DNA of 64,000 nucleotides from contig NC_086380.1 of NCBI RefSeq assembly GCF_036588685.1, positions 36,470,692 to 36,534,691 on the forward strand. The letters run 5' to 3'. Positions within the stretch are counted from its first letter, which is position 1, and every line of letters starts with the position of its first letter. This document shows positions 12,872 through 25,130 of this stretch, in pieces. The stretch is from Mytilus trossulus. Its lineage: Eukaryota; Mollusca; Bivalvia; Mytilida; Mytilidae. The notes beneath the pieces were generated by a model that made no database searches, was not told the origin of the DNA, and was given only the letters and a program-made list of their open reading frames with translations. A program made the translations under genes and the position numbers.

Positions 12872-13933
12872 CATATGTGTCAAAAGAGAAAAGGAAATCA
12901 TAAATGGAAACATCTCACCCGAGGCAGTGATTGACTATTATGACAATTGGGCAGACAATGGATATGACGAGGTCTTGAACATATTATTTAGAAATCATCT
13001 TCGGATGCATGTCACCATAAACAAGTCATAGAAAATTTTGGATTTAACTTTTGGTTAGACTCCGAAATGACAATATTATTCATATCATTTTAATACAGAT
13101 GTATTGTTCACGATTGTATAAATTTCACATTCAAGATATATATTAAAGATGTTCTTTCCATTAACAATCCAAACTATTCTGTTTGGGTTCTAGTAATATA
13201 TCATCCAGAACTTATATTAAAGAAACAACAGACATGGTTTCCTCTTACTCATGGTTAATATTCTACATCAACTGACATAAGCCGTCATGTCAGAACTAGT
13301 GACAACCTAGACGATTTAAATTTTGAAATTATCAATTTTCCACAACAACGTAGTGATACACCAACTTCACTTGCATATGGAATATACATGTCCCAACTCA
13401 TTTTGGTATTCAACAGCATGCAGCTGTCTCTCTGACTTTTTAAAACTCCACCAGACAAATGTTTTTGTATATGCCTTTTTGTTTTTCATTGTATTTGTTT
13501 GTTAGTACACACGTTCGCCAAAAATTAAAATACTTTACAACATATGTACAATGAGAGAAAATAAACATGTGCCACAATAGTTTTTTCTCTTTCTAGGATG
13601 TTTCACCAAATGTTTATCGAGGACCACACATGACGGCTGAAACAGTGGCTTCTCTGTTTGACACATCTCCACGTGACAAAATAGAAGTTCTTGATGTCGG
13701 TGCCGGAACTGGTCTTGTGGCGACACAAGTTTGTCAAACTAACAATGCATGATATGATTTACTCCACTAAAAAAATTGTTTTGCAGCTGTATCAATATTT
13801 TTCGAGTACATGATCTTTATATTCTGAATTTTACAAATATCATATTTGTATGTGCAAGTTATTATTGTGTTAAAGTTATGTGACCTCTTGAAAGACACGA
13901 CATTTGCCAAAGCAAAACTTACCCGAAAATTAT

Positions 13934-14048
13934 ATTAAAAGAGGGACGAAAGATACCAAAGGGACAGTCAGACTCGTAAATCTAAAACAAACTGACAACG
14001 TCATGGCTAAAAATGAAAACGACAAACAAAAAACAATAGTACACATGA
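13934..14048 (-). mobile_element. Inverted solo tail of the second RT family
   Basis: 'gagggacgaaagataccaaa...catggctaaaaatgaaaa...acatgacacaacatag' is the reverse complement of the block at 8,340-8,475 and 37,420-37,540. The corresponding place near 43,940 lacks it, so it inserted in copy A only. Confidence 0.75.
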
Positions 14049-14864
14049 CACAACATAGTCAAATATATCAAAGTATACAATAAAAAATGTGACACACTTT
14101 AAAAACGAAAAAAAAAACGCAACAGAAAAGGAAATACGCTACAAATGTATTCATGTTATTTTAAACGTAAAAAACCTAACAGGTATTTTCCTTCATGACC
14201 ATAACGATATAGATTTAAGTCGATTGCCTTTATATGTATCTTGTGTTTCGTGCTTTTAAATTTCATTATTTTCCTTTTTAGAAAAGGTGGGTTAGAGTTT
14301 ATATCTTCTTTTTGTCATAATAACACTACAAATATTTAATTATAGCTTCGCAAATATGGATTCAGAAAAATTGATGCCTTGGAGCCGTCAATTGGGATGT
14401 TAAATTTATCGAGGAAAAGAAATTTAATTTATACAGAAACTATTACAACTGTTAGCTGACAAATGATGCAATACCAGATGTCAAAGGTATTAGATAAAAT
14501 TCTGCTCTTCGATAGCTCTGTGAACCATATCGTGTTCTACTTTTAGTAACAACATGAAATGAACGCGAGTGACGTTACAGCCAAAACAAACATTCTTCAG
14601 TTGTATTTTGAACCATGTGCTGAAGATCATTTTTGTTGGTGTTTCTTGATAGAACATTAAATACTAAAAATAGTACATTCATTCGTCGAGTAAGTCTGCT
14701 TGTATTTATTGCCTTTTCAGTATTAAGAAACGTTTTTTTCACGAACGTTTATGATTCGCCAAACGACAATTGTTGTCTTTCTATAAACTTGGTTATATGT
14801 ACTAGGTATTTTTCTTATAATGTCTTGTACATATATATAGGTTCGCTTCATATCGTGTTTTATG

Positions 14865-14865
<1 letters not shown>

Positions 14866-14897
<32 letters not shown>
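14866..14897 (+). repeat. (TAA)n microsatellite
   Basis: About ten perfect ATA/AAT triplets in the METTL27-like intron. Confidence 0.95.
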
Positions 14898-15101
14898 TTT
14901 ATTTAAAGAGGGTAATTCAATTTGAACTAGTATAATTTTCATTGAGGCCCTCAAACAAAATACATGCATACAGTTAACATTCATACATTAAAATACAATA
15001 TATATTACAACATATATTACAAGTATATGCTTGTAGTGTATGCCCTTATATATTTCAGTTATTGGTTGTTTGCCTGTGAGAGAGCTTTCACATGTTCATA
15101 T

Positions 15102-16203
15102 CACAGGTATTTGGGGAATGGACCCCCCTTTTTTATGGACCTCACTAAAAAAAAAAAATTGGCGTTTTTTGTTATTCATTTACAATTTTCTACAATGTAT
15201 AAACATATATCAAGTCTCAACAATCCATTGTTAGTCGATTGCAATAACTTTTTTACTATCCATACGAGCCCCAAGTGAAAAAAGAAGAAGGTAATTACCT
15301 TCGATGACTGACCTACTTTCACTTTGGAGGATCAGGTCAGGAAATCGATAAAAAATTCATATAAAAACTCGCTTACTTTTCATAAAAAGTACATCCTTAG
15401 ATTCCTGAGATATTTTTCTCGACGTTTAAATAGGTCACATGGTGATCTGCGGCGGTTTTGTGTCTTGTTTTACTGATTTTGTTCTACAATTGTCGTCCGT
15501 TTGAACCTCGATGCCCGGAAGTGAAAATACAGCGACATCTGTGTGGTCTTTATCTAGGTTGAAATAACTCCGTTTGAATAAACTGCTATCCTGTTAACTG
15601 TTTTATTTTAATTTGTAAAAGACCGGCAAAACTACTTTTTTCGAATATCGCTTACCTTTTCTTATAGCTACATTGCATTCGGAACCCATCTGTAAAACTG
15701 GTAAACAAAAACAGGGAACAGTTAAGTCAAACGGAGTTATTTCGACATAGCAAAAGACCACACAGATGTCGCTGTATTTTCACTTCCGGGAATCGAGGTT
15801 CAAACGGACGACAATTGTAGAACACAATCAGTAAAACTAGACACAAAACCGCCGCAGATCACCATGTGACCTATTTAAACGTCGAGGAAAATATCTCAGG
15901 AATCTAAGGATGTACTTTTTATGAAAAGTAAGCGAGTTTTTTATATGATTTTTTTATCGATTTCCTGACCTGATCCTCCAAAGTGAAAGTAGGTCAGTCA
16001 TCGAAGGTAATTACCTTCTTCTTTTTTCACTTGGGGCTCGTATGGATAGTAAAAAAAATATTGTAATCGACTAACAATGGATTGTTGAGACTTGATATAT
16101 GTTTATACATTGTAGAAAATTGTAAATGAATAAAAAAAAAAACGCCAATTTTTTTTTTAGTGAGGTCCATAAAAAAGGGGGGTTCATTCCCCAAATACCT
16201 GTG
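15102..16203. mobile_element. 1.1-kb foldback (long terminal inverted repeat) element with 8-bp target duplication
   Basis: The two halves (15,102 to about 15,590 and about 15,715 to 16,203) are near-perfect inverted copies around a loop of roughly 125 bp. The ends read CACAGGTATTTGGGGAATG and its complement. The host octamer gttcatat is present directly on both sides (15,094-15,101 and 16,204-16,211), which is a clean 8-bp target site duplication. An 8-bp duplication is typical of hAT transposases. There is no coding capacity, so it is non-autonomous. It sits just upstream of, and probably inside, the 5' region of the Penelope-like element that follows. The two open frames that look like inverted partners come from the two arms. 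Confidence 0.9.
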
Positions 16204-16211
16204 GTTCATAT

Positions 16212-17438
16212 CTTTATTGTTTATGATGTTGGGATGTATTGATACTCATCCACGCCTGCTATTTTTTATTATTGCCCCCTGCTATGGTTTTTATTAGATT
16301 TCTTACAACCACTGTTTTTGCCATGTGTTTGTTATACATGTCAGTTTTGTTATATTTAAGTCTGTACGTCGGGCCTTTTATTACAGTTTTTGTAAGAGTT
16401 CTTTACTGCACTCCTAATTACTCCCTATTCCGTAACTGTGATCCTCATTCAATGTTACAACCTCCGGTCTTTTGTATTGATCCTATACCCCTTTTAAATA
16501 ATCATAATTTTACGGAATGGAAAAAATATTATCAACAACACAACTTCTAGGTTATCTACGTGCATAAATAAACGTATTGGTAATGCCACTACAGCCAGAT
16601 TATTTAACAAAAATGCACGTGGATATCCACAAATTTCCCGTACAATGCCAAAAAATGACTAACCTGTTTTAGATTAACTTCTCAAAATACTATAAGGTCA
16701 ACAGTGAACGGGAGAACCTTTTCGCTCTCCTTTTCCTGTGATATTACCTGAAAAACTCAAAACCTTATATATGTGGTAACTTGAACCCAACCTAAGTGTG
16801 GTATTCAATATGTGGGACAGACGGGACGATAGTATTTCAGAAGAAATCAAGAACATCTCTACCGCTTTCGTAGACCCAAAAAATTCAAAAGTTTAGGATA
16901 TCAGCATTTAGATAAGCATAATCATAATCTGAAATATATAAAATTCCAACCGCTCGAAACCGTTCGAAAACAACCAAGAGAATCGCACAGGCAATTTGAA
17001 AAATCACGCGAAGTTCGCGAATTGTTTTGGATAAAAAGACTTCAAACAGCTTATCCTCTCGGTCTAAATGATAAAATATTAGAGCAGGGGAACATATCTA
17101 AAACTCATATCGATGTCATTAATATTGTTGATAAACGACTTAGAAATAATAGGTCTCATGGTAAACGCAAGAACCGTAATCAACGTATTAAACATCGTAT
17201 AAATTATACACTTGCTGATCTGTTATCTATAATAAAGAATAATGGCAGACATCAAGTATTATGCAAACTGGGTCAGATACCTATAAGTAAATTATATGCT
17301 ATTTCCTGGAGTGTGATAAAATTTCTTTTTTTAGCCCATTTTATGAATACACCCGTATTATTACAGCCTTTTGTCATCACAGGCTTTTTCCTATTATTGA
17401 TAAACCTGAAAATCATAAACGACATTTTCTCAAATTAA
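16212..17438 (+). pseudogene. Penelope-like element copy 2, N-terminal GIY-YIG endonuclease part
   Basis: A block starting K-C-G-I-Q-Y-V-G-Q-T-G-R at 16,794 is the GIY-YIG nuclease core (GIxYVGxT). After one in-frame TAG at 16,830-16,832 the same frame continues with a HLDKHNHN stretch. It reaches RELFWIKRLQTAYPLGLND at about 17,010-17,070, the typical C-terminal end of the GIY-YIG domain in Penelope-like elements. A basic linker (NRSHGKRKNRNQRIKHR) follows, and the frame ends at 17,436-17,438. Upstream, 16,239-16,550 is open but featureless. The key point is order: the nuclease lies on the N-terminal side of the RT, unlike canonical Penelope. Published permuted clades (Naiad/Chlamys type) have this arrangement; clade assignment is inference. 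Confidence 0.8.
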
Positions 17439-17639
17439 AATATATATATAAAGGTATTAAATTTATTAATTTGTCTAGCATATTCAATGACTCTTCTGTC
17501 TATAGCTTAATACCTCCATATTTTGATAATATAGAACAAACCCATTATTTCGTATTCTTATAAAAAAACGAGCAGAAATTTGATTTTTAATAATACGTCA
17601 ATTACAACAAACGGCAATATAGAAAATAATGTTCCTTCC

Positions 17640-19508
17640 ACTTGAGATTGCGAAACATCTAGTTTTAAATATGTTCCCTATGGTCATGTTATCACACAGG
17701 AGACCTCAACATCGTCGATGACCGTGAAGTCATAACTTTTCTAAAGAAAGGACCGAAATACCGTCCCCCATCTACAATAGATTGGAAACAGTGTTGTCAG
17801 GTCATTAAAGACGCTCTGTCTGCCTACTGTAAAAATTGGTGCAAACGTGAAAAATCCGATAAAAAATCTTTAGACAGTTATTTGAATAAAATTATGAATA
17901 CTGTTAATATTCGAATATGTCATTTAGAAAACAATTCTGTAATTAATAATAGGAACCATGATATACCCATTTCTAGAATAAAAAAAACAAACTCAAGGTA
18001 CTCGCAGAGCGGTTTGTGTTCGTACCGGCAGACAAGGCAGCAAATAATGTAGTGGTAGTGTGACGCATATACTACACGAAAGTTCTTCAAAACGAAATTA
18101 TCAATTCCTCTACATTCAGGTCAGTGCGCACCACAGAGAGTCAAATCGTTAACAAGCACACCACTGCCACTACCCAGCTTAAAGCATCTTCCGAACATTT
18201 GAAAGTCCCTACCATGTACTGGTTACCGAAATTACACAAAAAAACATTTAAATTCCGTTTCATCTCCGCTTCGAGTAAGTGTTCTACTACTAATCTATCA
18301 GTGCTTCTAACTACTTCCCTTACTTCTATCAAAGAACTGGTTATTAACTTTTGTAATAAAGCTTATGAAAATAATGGTATTAATTATTTTTGGAGTGTTA
18401 AACATTCTTTAGAGGTTTTAGATAAAATACATGCTTTCAATGGTCCTTACAATTCTGTTGACAGTTATGATTTTTCTACTCTGTACACTACACTTCCACA
18501 CAATCTTATAAAGAAAAAGTTTTTGCATTTGATAAAATGGTCTTTCGAAAAATCTCATTGTAATTTTATTTGCTGTAACTCGTTTCAGGCCTTTTTCTGT
18601 AACGAAAAAGGAAAGTATGCTAGATACACTTACTGGAAATGTGAGGATATGATTAAAGCTTTAAACTTTCTGCTAGATAACATTTATGTACGTTTCGGCG
18701 ATAAAGTGTATCGTCAGGTAGTAGGTATTCCTATGGGCACCAACTGTGCCCCTTTAATAGCAGATTTATATCTATATTGCTATGAATCTCAGTTTATGAC
18801 CAAACTCAGTAAAGACCAATCATTGTTATATTTGGTTGATACATTCAAAAATACCTACCGTTATCTGGATGATATTTTTCGTTGAATAATCCAGAGTTCT
18901 CTAAATATACTTCAGAAATTTACCCAAACGAACTTACTTTAGCTAAATCTAACATTAACAACAGCAGTTGTCCTTTTCTAGATTTAGACATTTCAATTTC
19001 AAACGGGAAACTTCACACTAAAATTTACGACAAAAGAGACGATTTTTCATTTCCTATTGTTAATTTTCCTTTTTTAGACGGCGATGTGCCTTTGGCTCCA
19101 TCATACGGTGTTTATATATCGCAACTCGTTCGGTTTGCCCGTGTGTGTTCTGATGTCATAGATTTTAACGAACGTAATCAATGCATCTCTGGTAAATTGT
19201 GTCAGGGATTTCGATACCATAAATTACTTAAAACTTTTACTAAATTCTTTCATAGATACAAAGATTTGATTAGTAAATTTGGCTATACCTGTAGAAAGCT
19301 TATTAAAAATGGTATTTCACATCCTAAATTTTATGGTAATATTGTACTCAAATCGAGGAAATCACTATGTGATCCTTGTAAACTCATCGAACCTTTAAAC
19401 AAACTTATAAGTAAGGGTTATCGTACCAATATTGTAATTAGATCTCTGAATATAGTTCACATTGGCACTGATATTGATTTTGTCATTAGCAAATTAAAAC
19501 ATAACTAA
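17640..19508 (+). pseudogene. Penelope-like element copy 2, reverse transcriptase
   Basis: In order: a CDCE-type cysteine pair and a GHVIT stretch at about 17,645-17,700, GPKYRPPST, a linker with CKREKSDKKS, FVFVPADKAANNVVVV at about 18,015-18,060 (frameshifted), then a 253-codon frame (18,124-18,885). That frame contains YWLPKLHKK (fingers), YDFSTLYTTLPH (motif A, catalytic Asp), GIPMGTNCAPLIADLYLYC (motif B) and YRYLDDIF (motif C, YLDD). A one-base loss right after YLDDIF shifts the frame. The remaining 208 codons (18,882-19,508) carry SCPFLDLDIS, KIYDKRDDFSFPIVN, YGVYISQLVRFARVC and a basic C terminus. All RT catalytic residues are visible but split by the frameshift, so this copy cannot make intact RT. 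It closely parallels copy 1 at 0.6-2.5 kb. Confidence 0.88.
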
Positions 19509-20570
19509 ATTTCATTATCTTTTGAGGCGAGATGTATAGAGACACAGACACGTTAATTTTTATTCTTATAGAAGTCGCTCTTCACTATCCTACTACCTGT
19601 CGATACATTTATTTTTGGCATTGCACAGGTCATGTCTTCTTTGACTGTTAGTGACGTTAAAATACTAAATCCCTGGGATGTGTTTTATTTGATTTTAGTC
19701 TCTGATGCATGATTTTTTTTTATTAATTGGTTTTGGCTTTTAACTAGCTGTCAGTAACTGCGAGTACTCTCAACTGGTATTTTCTTGTTAATTCGACCTG
19801 TTGATACTGTTTATAATACTTTTTTGTTATTTTTTGTTATTTATAAGGATCTTGTCTGTACACTAGCATGACTAGCTTTTATTATTTGTAATATCTTCAA
19901 TTTTTCACTTATTCTTACTACATTTGTATAAACTTCAAGATTATAATTATTTTTTTTAAAACCGTTTTTTTTCTAAAGTGAATATTGATTGGTTAAATAT
20001 TTCTCAGTCATGTCCTGCCATGGCTTTGTTTGAATTTGTTTGTTAGCTTTTTGGTCATGAATGTTTGTCTTTAATATTTAATTAACTGTGCATTTGTATT
20101 CAGATATCGCAGATCAAATTTATTCGTTCATTGTGTAATCATACGTTTTTTGATTGAGTTAAGTCTGCCAATTGATATTTTATCGTGTGTTTTTCTATGT
20201 TGTGATGTTATGCTATTGTTTCAGAAAAAGGGAGAAGGTTTGGATCCATTAAAACGTTTAATCCCGCTGCAAATGTTTGCACCTGTCCTAAGTCAGGAAT
20301 CTGATGTACAGTAGTTGTCGTTTGTTTATGTAATATTTACGTGTTTCTCGTTTCTCGTTTTGTTTATATAGATTAGACCGTTGGTTTTCCCGTTTGAATG
20401 GTTTTACACTAGTAATTTTGGGGCCCTTTATAGCTTGTTGTTCGGTGTGAGCCAAGGCTCCGTGTTGAAGGCCGTACTATAACCTATAATGGTTTACTTT
20501 TTAAATTGTTATTTGGATGGAGAGTTGTCTCACTGGCACTCACACCACATCTTCCTATATCTATATACAC
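19509..20570 (+). mobile_element. 3' untranslated region and tail of Penelope-like copy 2
   Basis: Noncoding sequence ends in the recurrent tail 'taatcccgctgcaaatgttt...gtgagccaaggctccgtgtt...cacaccacatcttccta' (20,256-20,570). The tail occurs without an RT body at 11.1, 41.0 and (inverted) 6.1 kb. Confidence 0.7.
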
Positions 20571-20642
20571 AATTCAATCATTCAAATATACAAATGGTAA
20601 TAAATGGCAATATTTGATAAAGTTTTGTTAAAGGAAAACAAA

Positions 20643-21360
20643 TTATTTGACTTGCATATAATTTTCAAGATAATGATTATAGCAATGTTTCTTGAATAAT
20701 TCCACATTACGACATTTTTCTATTTCGAGTGTTAAATTGTTCCATTCTTTGGTTGCAGAATAATGAAAAGATTTTTTATAAAAATTTGTATTTGGTCTTG
20801 GAACAAAAAGATCATTATTAGAGACAGATCGTAAGTTGTGGTGTTGCACATCATCAATATTTAGCATTGCTAAGTAATCAGGTGTTAGTCCATTTACAAT
20901 TTTATACATTATAATTGATTGTTGGTATTTTATTCTTTTGGTAAAAGATAGCCATTTTAAAGTTGAAAACATGAAATTAGATGGATTAAATATCGCATTC
21001 CAGTATAATTCTTGCTACTCTTTTTTGAAGTTTTATGATTCTATCTGAATCTTTTTGTAATAAATTTCCCCAAACTGAACTACAATAGTCTATATATGGT
21101 AGAATATTTGCATTATAAAATAGTTGCCTTGTGTGTATTGGCAAATATACCTTAATTTTATATAAAAGTGATATTTTAGATGAGATAATTTTACATATAC
21201 GATCAACATGATCTTCCCGGCTTAAATTTTCATCAATATCAATTCCAAGTAATTTGAAAGAATGGACATTCTCAATACATGTTTCGTTGATGGTAATACA
21301 TAATTCTGTTATAAAAGGGTCCGCTAAAAAATATGAGATAACTGGACCAAACATTATTGT
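20643..21360 (-). pseudogene. LINE reverse transcriptase C-terminal fragment
   Basis: Two minus-strand frames form one protein end. The upstream frame (21,354 to 20,986) has FKLLGIDIDENLSREDHV, LPYIDYCSSVWG and RIIKLQKRVARIIL. The downstream frame (20,972 to 20,643) has LKWLSFTKRIKYQQSIIMYK, LTPDYL, HHNLRS, and FHYSATKEWNNL near the end. These are hallmarks of the post-RT region of non-LTR (Jockey/CR1-like) elements. The two frames are separated by a frameshift with stops at about 20,985. The copy is 5'-truncated and lies inside the METTL27-like intron, opposite to that gene. Confidence 0.85.
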
Positions 21361-22904
21361 TGTGAAAGAATCAATATTTTAATGAACGTGAACTAGAAAG
21401 CGCTATTGTTTCCCTTAAGTAAAAAGACAAAAATAATGCAAATTCGTAAGCCAATAGTTTTGTCCTATCACCTCGCAAAAACTGAGCACTGTACAATTTC
21501 TAGATCTGTCAATTTATAAGGGATTTGAGGGATTGTCAGCTATGAACAAAAGGCTCGGTAATAAATTGTATAACATAAATTCTAAATGATGAAAATCAAT
21601 ATTTCAATTAAGACTGATTGCATGTGCATAGGGATGTATTGTTTAAGTATTTCATGTATTTCTCGGTAGATGTATGTATAATTGTTCGAAATTAGGGTTT
21701 TTATCACTACAAATGTGCAAAGCGCAACTTGTTTATGATTGAATTCCTATGTAAGAGATGTATATTGCAGATTGCTTTGATTGTGTGTCAACATGTGGTT
21801 GCTTTGTACCAGGACATCTCCCACCTGATTCCCTTTATGAATGTTTACGGTTTGCGAAGAAAGGTATATTTACACATGTTAGAATCAATAGAGCTATAGG
21901 ACACCCAGAACATGCAGAATATATAAACATACATGATACAAAAAGTGCGTAAAATACAAGTAGGGAATACTGGATATATTTACTCTTATTTTGGTGCTGT
22001 GTGCACGTTTACGTAGACCAAGATTCAGAAACAATACAGTTTTCTATATAGTAAAGTAAAGAAAACCCGTTTATTTGCATTTAAGTATAAGTGTGTCTAT
22101 GTTCAATGTTACAATGTAAATCCTGACAGATGAGGCACTTCTATTGTTAACTAACGCACGCTGGACTAAAAGTGATCAGTTCTTTACATTATGGATACTG
22201 TCTTCTTGTCACAGTGCAATCATTTCTGTTGCTTAAGGGGGAATACATTGGTTCAGGGAGATAACTCTTCAAATCAGTTCTGGGTTTGTAAAAGCCAAGT
22301 CTCATCAATGTAGTTTAGGCATTTACCTGAAGAAGATTTGAAACCGAGAGCTTAGAATATATTGATGAACATGGTTGACACAAGCGTGCTCATGATTTTA
22401 AGAGTTATTTCCCTTAACCTAGGTCTTCCTCCTTAAATAGTTACCAGCTTTGTATCTGCATGTATGACTCTTTTTGTTAATTCTTTGTCAAACATAATTA
22501 ACTGAATGAAGTTTAATATGATATTTTTCAGATGGTAAAATTGTAATAACCAAGAGAGCAAACTATGATGAGCCGCAATATGAGCAGTCTTTAATATCTG
22601 TAATGGACGAGTTGGAAGTAAATGGTAAATGGAAGAAGACATTAGAAATACCAATTCCTAATTATTGTTATGATAACTTAGGAGTTACCTATGTATTCAC
22701 TGTTCTATAAGATAAAAATATGTATTGCGTATCCAAAAATTATATGTAAATTTCATGAATAAAGAAGATGCATTATTTGTGTCTCCTTTTGAAAGTCATC
22801 TGACAAATAGAAAGAGTTCAATATATCAATTTTATCGGTTTTTACCAGAAAATTGTGTTTTTCATTGTTATAAGAATTAGCCATGCTTTTACAAAGTAAA
22901 ATAA

Positions 22905-23065
22905 AAAAAAGACCTCCAAGGAAAATTCAAACGAAAGTCCTTTATCAAATGCCAAATTTAAAAGCTTAGACACACAAAACGAAAGGAAATCATTTGCATG
23001 TTAATGACTTGGTAGATGCGTTTACTTATGAGGAAAATGGTGGGTTAAACCTGGTTTTACAACGT
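22905..23065 (+). mobile_element. Dispersed repeat of the 'ggaaaattcaaacgaaagtc' family
   Basis: It resembles 33,400-33,730 and 44,055-44,110 (consensus 'ccgaggaaaattcaaaacgg...tcaaatg'). A short tandem duplication of about 24 bp (tatcactataacaaaaaatg) at 23,070-23,120 is present in this copy and single in copy B. Confidence 0.6.
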
Positions 23066-23104
23066 TTTGTTTTTATCACTATAACAAAAAATGTTTTTAT
23101 CACT

Positions 23105-23520
23105 ATAACAAAAAATGTGTCTATAGATCACGAATGCATTATTCGCACTATAATTTTCTATGGACAGTGAAATTGGGCATTTAAATGAAGAAGAAAAAAT
23201 ATATTATAGGGAACATGTGTAGTAAGTTTCAGCTCGGTCGGAGTTTAACTTCATAGTAAACTACTCTGACAAAAAAATTAAACCTGAAGCGGTCACTATC
23301 ATAATCATTTCATACTTTCTGTTGACTTTGAAATTGGGATCAAAACTTAAATTTGGCACTAACATTAGAAAGATCATATCCTACGGAACATGTGTACCAC
23401 GTTTTCAGTTCCACTTCAACAAAACTACCTTGACCAAAAACTTTAACCCGAAGAATGGGACAGACGGATTGACGAAAGAACGAACGTTCGCTTAGAGCGG
23501 AAAACATAATGCCCCTATGA
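23105..23520 (-). repeat. 'ggggcattatgttttc' repeat, inverted arm
   Basis: On the minus strand this reads ggggcattatgttttcc, then two diverged monomers of about 175 bp, each starting with a 'cttcgggttaaagttttt'-like phrase. It is the reverse of 24,660-25,130. The partner in copy B is 45,600-46,195. Confidence 0.75.
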
Positions 23521-24659
23521 GGGATATGAAATAAAAAACTGTCGAAAAAAAAAATGGAATATAGAAAATCGATACACAAAAAACGAAATCAAACTTGAAG
23601 AAAAAAAACACAATAAAATTACCATGACACATGCAATAGCACAATGGCGCGATATATAGATACTGAGCCATGCAAATAGAATAAAATAGATTTTTAGGTT
23701 AATGATAGACAATGACAAATATAAAAGAACACTATAACTAATATGGTTAAATAGGTCAGTACGTAGAATATACAGGTCAAGGTCATCATCAATTATTTGT
23801 GAACATGATACGGATTATATATCAACTAGGTCTTGCTTGTTTTTTGTTTTTTTTTTTAGAAAAAAGGACAACACGTTTTTTGACATAGCCCTGGTTCATC
23901 AAATGTCTGCTTATGAGATGTTGAATAAAATCTTAGAGTAGTAGCTGCAAGCTATCGCTTGTCAAATGAGTTGCAATTATGCAGATGAAGTTGATATATT
24001 GACGCTAAAGTTGGGAAAATAAATAAATACAAAATCAAATGCGTCTCATTTGTCATAGATGGTGGTACTGAGTCGACCGCTGATGTCAAATTTGATATGT
24101 AATTCTTAAAACGAGGCGGTCAAAGCCGTGTTTATTGTTTCTTTTTCTAGTTCATACGTTTTGACATGTAAGGCATTACATTTATCTGAAATCTATGAAC
24201 CCTGGATGAAATTGATGGGCAAAAATAGTTTCGGTTAATAGTATTGTAAATTATACTTAAAGACCAAACAGCCTTTTGTTTATGCGCATCAACTAACGCA
24301 ACTTGGTAGTGACATAAAAGATATATGCCGTTGTTTCTAGCAATGAAAGAACGTCAAATTGTAACGTCCTATTTCGCGTTTTTCACGGATTCCAACATGG
24401 TGTACGCTTAAAAAAACGTCTCCCAAGAAAAGAGGAATAAAGTGTCGAGCTGATATCTTGTGGAAATTGAACACAAATGGATACAAAAGATACTACACTA
24501 CATGTATATTTAACCTTCGTTCAAATGAAAATGATAAAATGTAAATTTTGATCTAGACTTTTTGCATTTGCGCCGATCTGCATTAATTTATTTTTTATTC
24601 TTTCACATGCGTAGATTTTGTCTTCTTTTTGCGCCGATCGGCATTTCATCTTTTTCATG

Positions 24660-25130
24660 CCCCACCTACGATAGTAGAGGGGCATTATGTTTTCTGGTCT
24701 GTGCGTCCGTTCGTCCATACGTCTGTCCTTCCGTCCGTTCGTCCCGCTTCAGGTTAAAGTTTTTTGGTCAAGGTAGTTTTTGATGAAGTTGAAGTCCAAT
24801 CAACTTGAAACTCAGTACACATGTGCCCTATGATATGATCTTTCTAATTTTAATGCCAAATTAGTGTTTTGACCCCCAATTTAACGGTTCACTGAACATA
24901 CAAAATGATAGTGCAAATTTCAGGTTTAAGTTTTTGGTCAAGGTAGTTTTTGATGAAGTTGAAGTCCAATCAACTTGAAACTTAGTATATATGTTCCCTG
25001 TGATATGATCTTTCTAATTTAAATGCCAAATTAGAGTTTTTACCCCATTTTCGCGATACACTAAACACAGAAAATGATAGTGCGAGTGAGGCATTCGTGT
25101 ATTATGGACACATTCTTGTTTATCTTTCAC
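24660..25130 (+). repeat. 'ggggcattatgttttc' repeat, direct arm with two tandem monomers
   Basis: ggggcattatgttttctggt is followed by CGTCCGT-rich sequence. Two tandem monomers of about 175 bp follow (ggtcaaggtagtttttgatg ... aatgatagtgc). A further partial unit lies at 25,215-25,375. The CGTCCG-rich antisense open frame is an artefact. The partner in copy B is 47,310-47,760. Confidence 0.8.

Larger units (their letters stand above)
12872..22710 (+). pseudogene. METTL27-like: METTL27-like (WBSCR27-type) SAM methyltransferase, copy A, frameshifted in exon C
   Basis: Five exons fit by phase. A: 12,872-12,971 (ISPEAVIDYYDNWADNGYDE). B: 13,597-13,728, beginning DVSPNVYRGP and containing the SAM-binding motif I EVLDVGAGTGLVA. 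C: 14,346-14,486 (LRKYGF...IDALEPSIGMLNLSRKRN). D: 21,771-21,863 (CFDCVSTCG, HLPPDSLYECLRFAKK). E: 22,532-22,710 (DGKIVITKRANY, ending TYVFTVL, TAA). The succession YDxWAxxYDxDV, VYRxP, motif I, D..PSxGML and FDxV matches the METTL27 family, a putative class I methyltransferase of unknown substrate. Exon B enters and leaves in phase 0. Exon C should leave in phase 1, but a 5-bp tandem duplication (aattt) near 14,425 shifts the frame and creates a stop, so the gene is probably dead or the base call is wrong. The N-terminal exon was not found. An AATAAA lies at 22,758-22,763. The 7.3-kb intron between C and D is full of transposons. Confidence 0.75.

Noticed and set aside
13535..13726. 63-codon minus-strand frame
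   Set aside because: It is the antisense of METTL27-like exon B, whose plus-strand SAM motif and splice phases are convincing.
16239..16550. Hydrophobic 103-codon frame as a membrane protein gene
   Set aside because: It sits directly upstream of the GIY-YIG block of the Penelope-like element and is better read as that element's 5' region.
24562..24783. 73-codon frame with SVRPYVCPSVRSS
   Set aside because: Translation of the CGTCCGT-rich dispersed repeat, present in inverted copies nearby.
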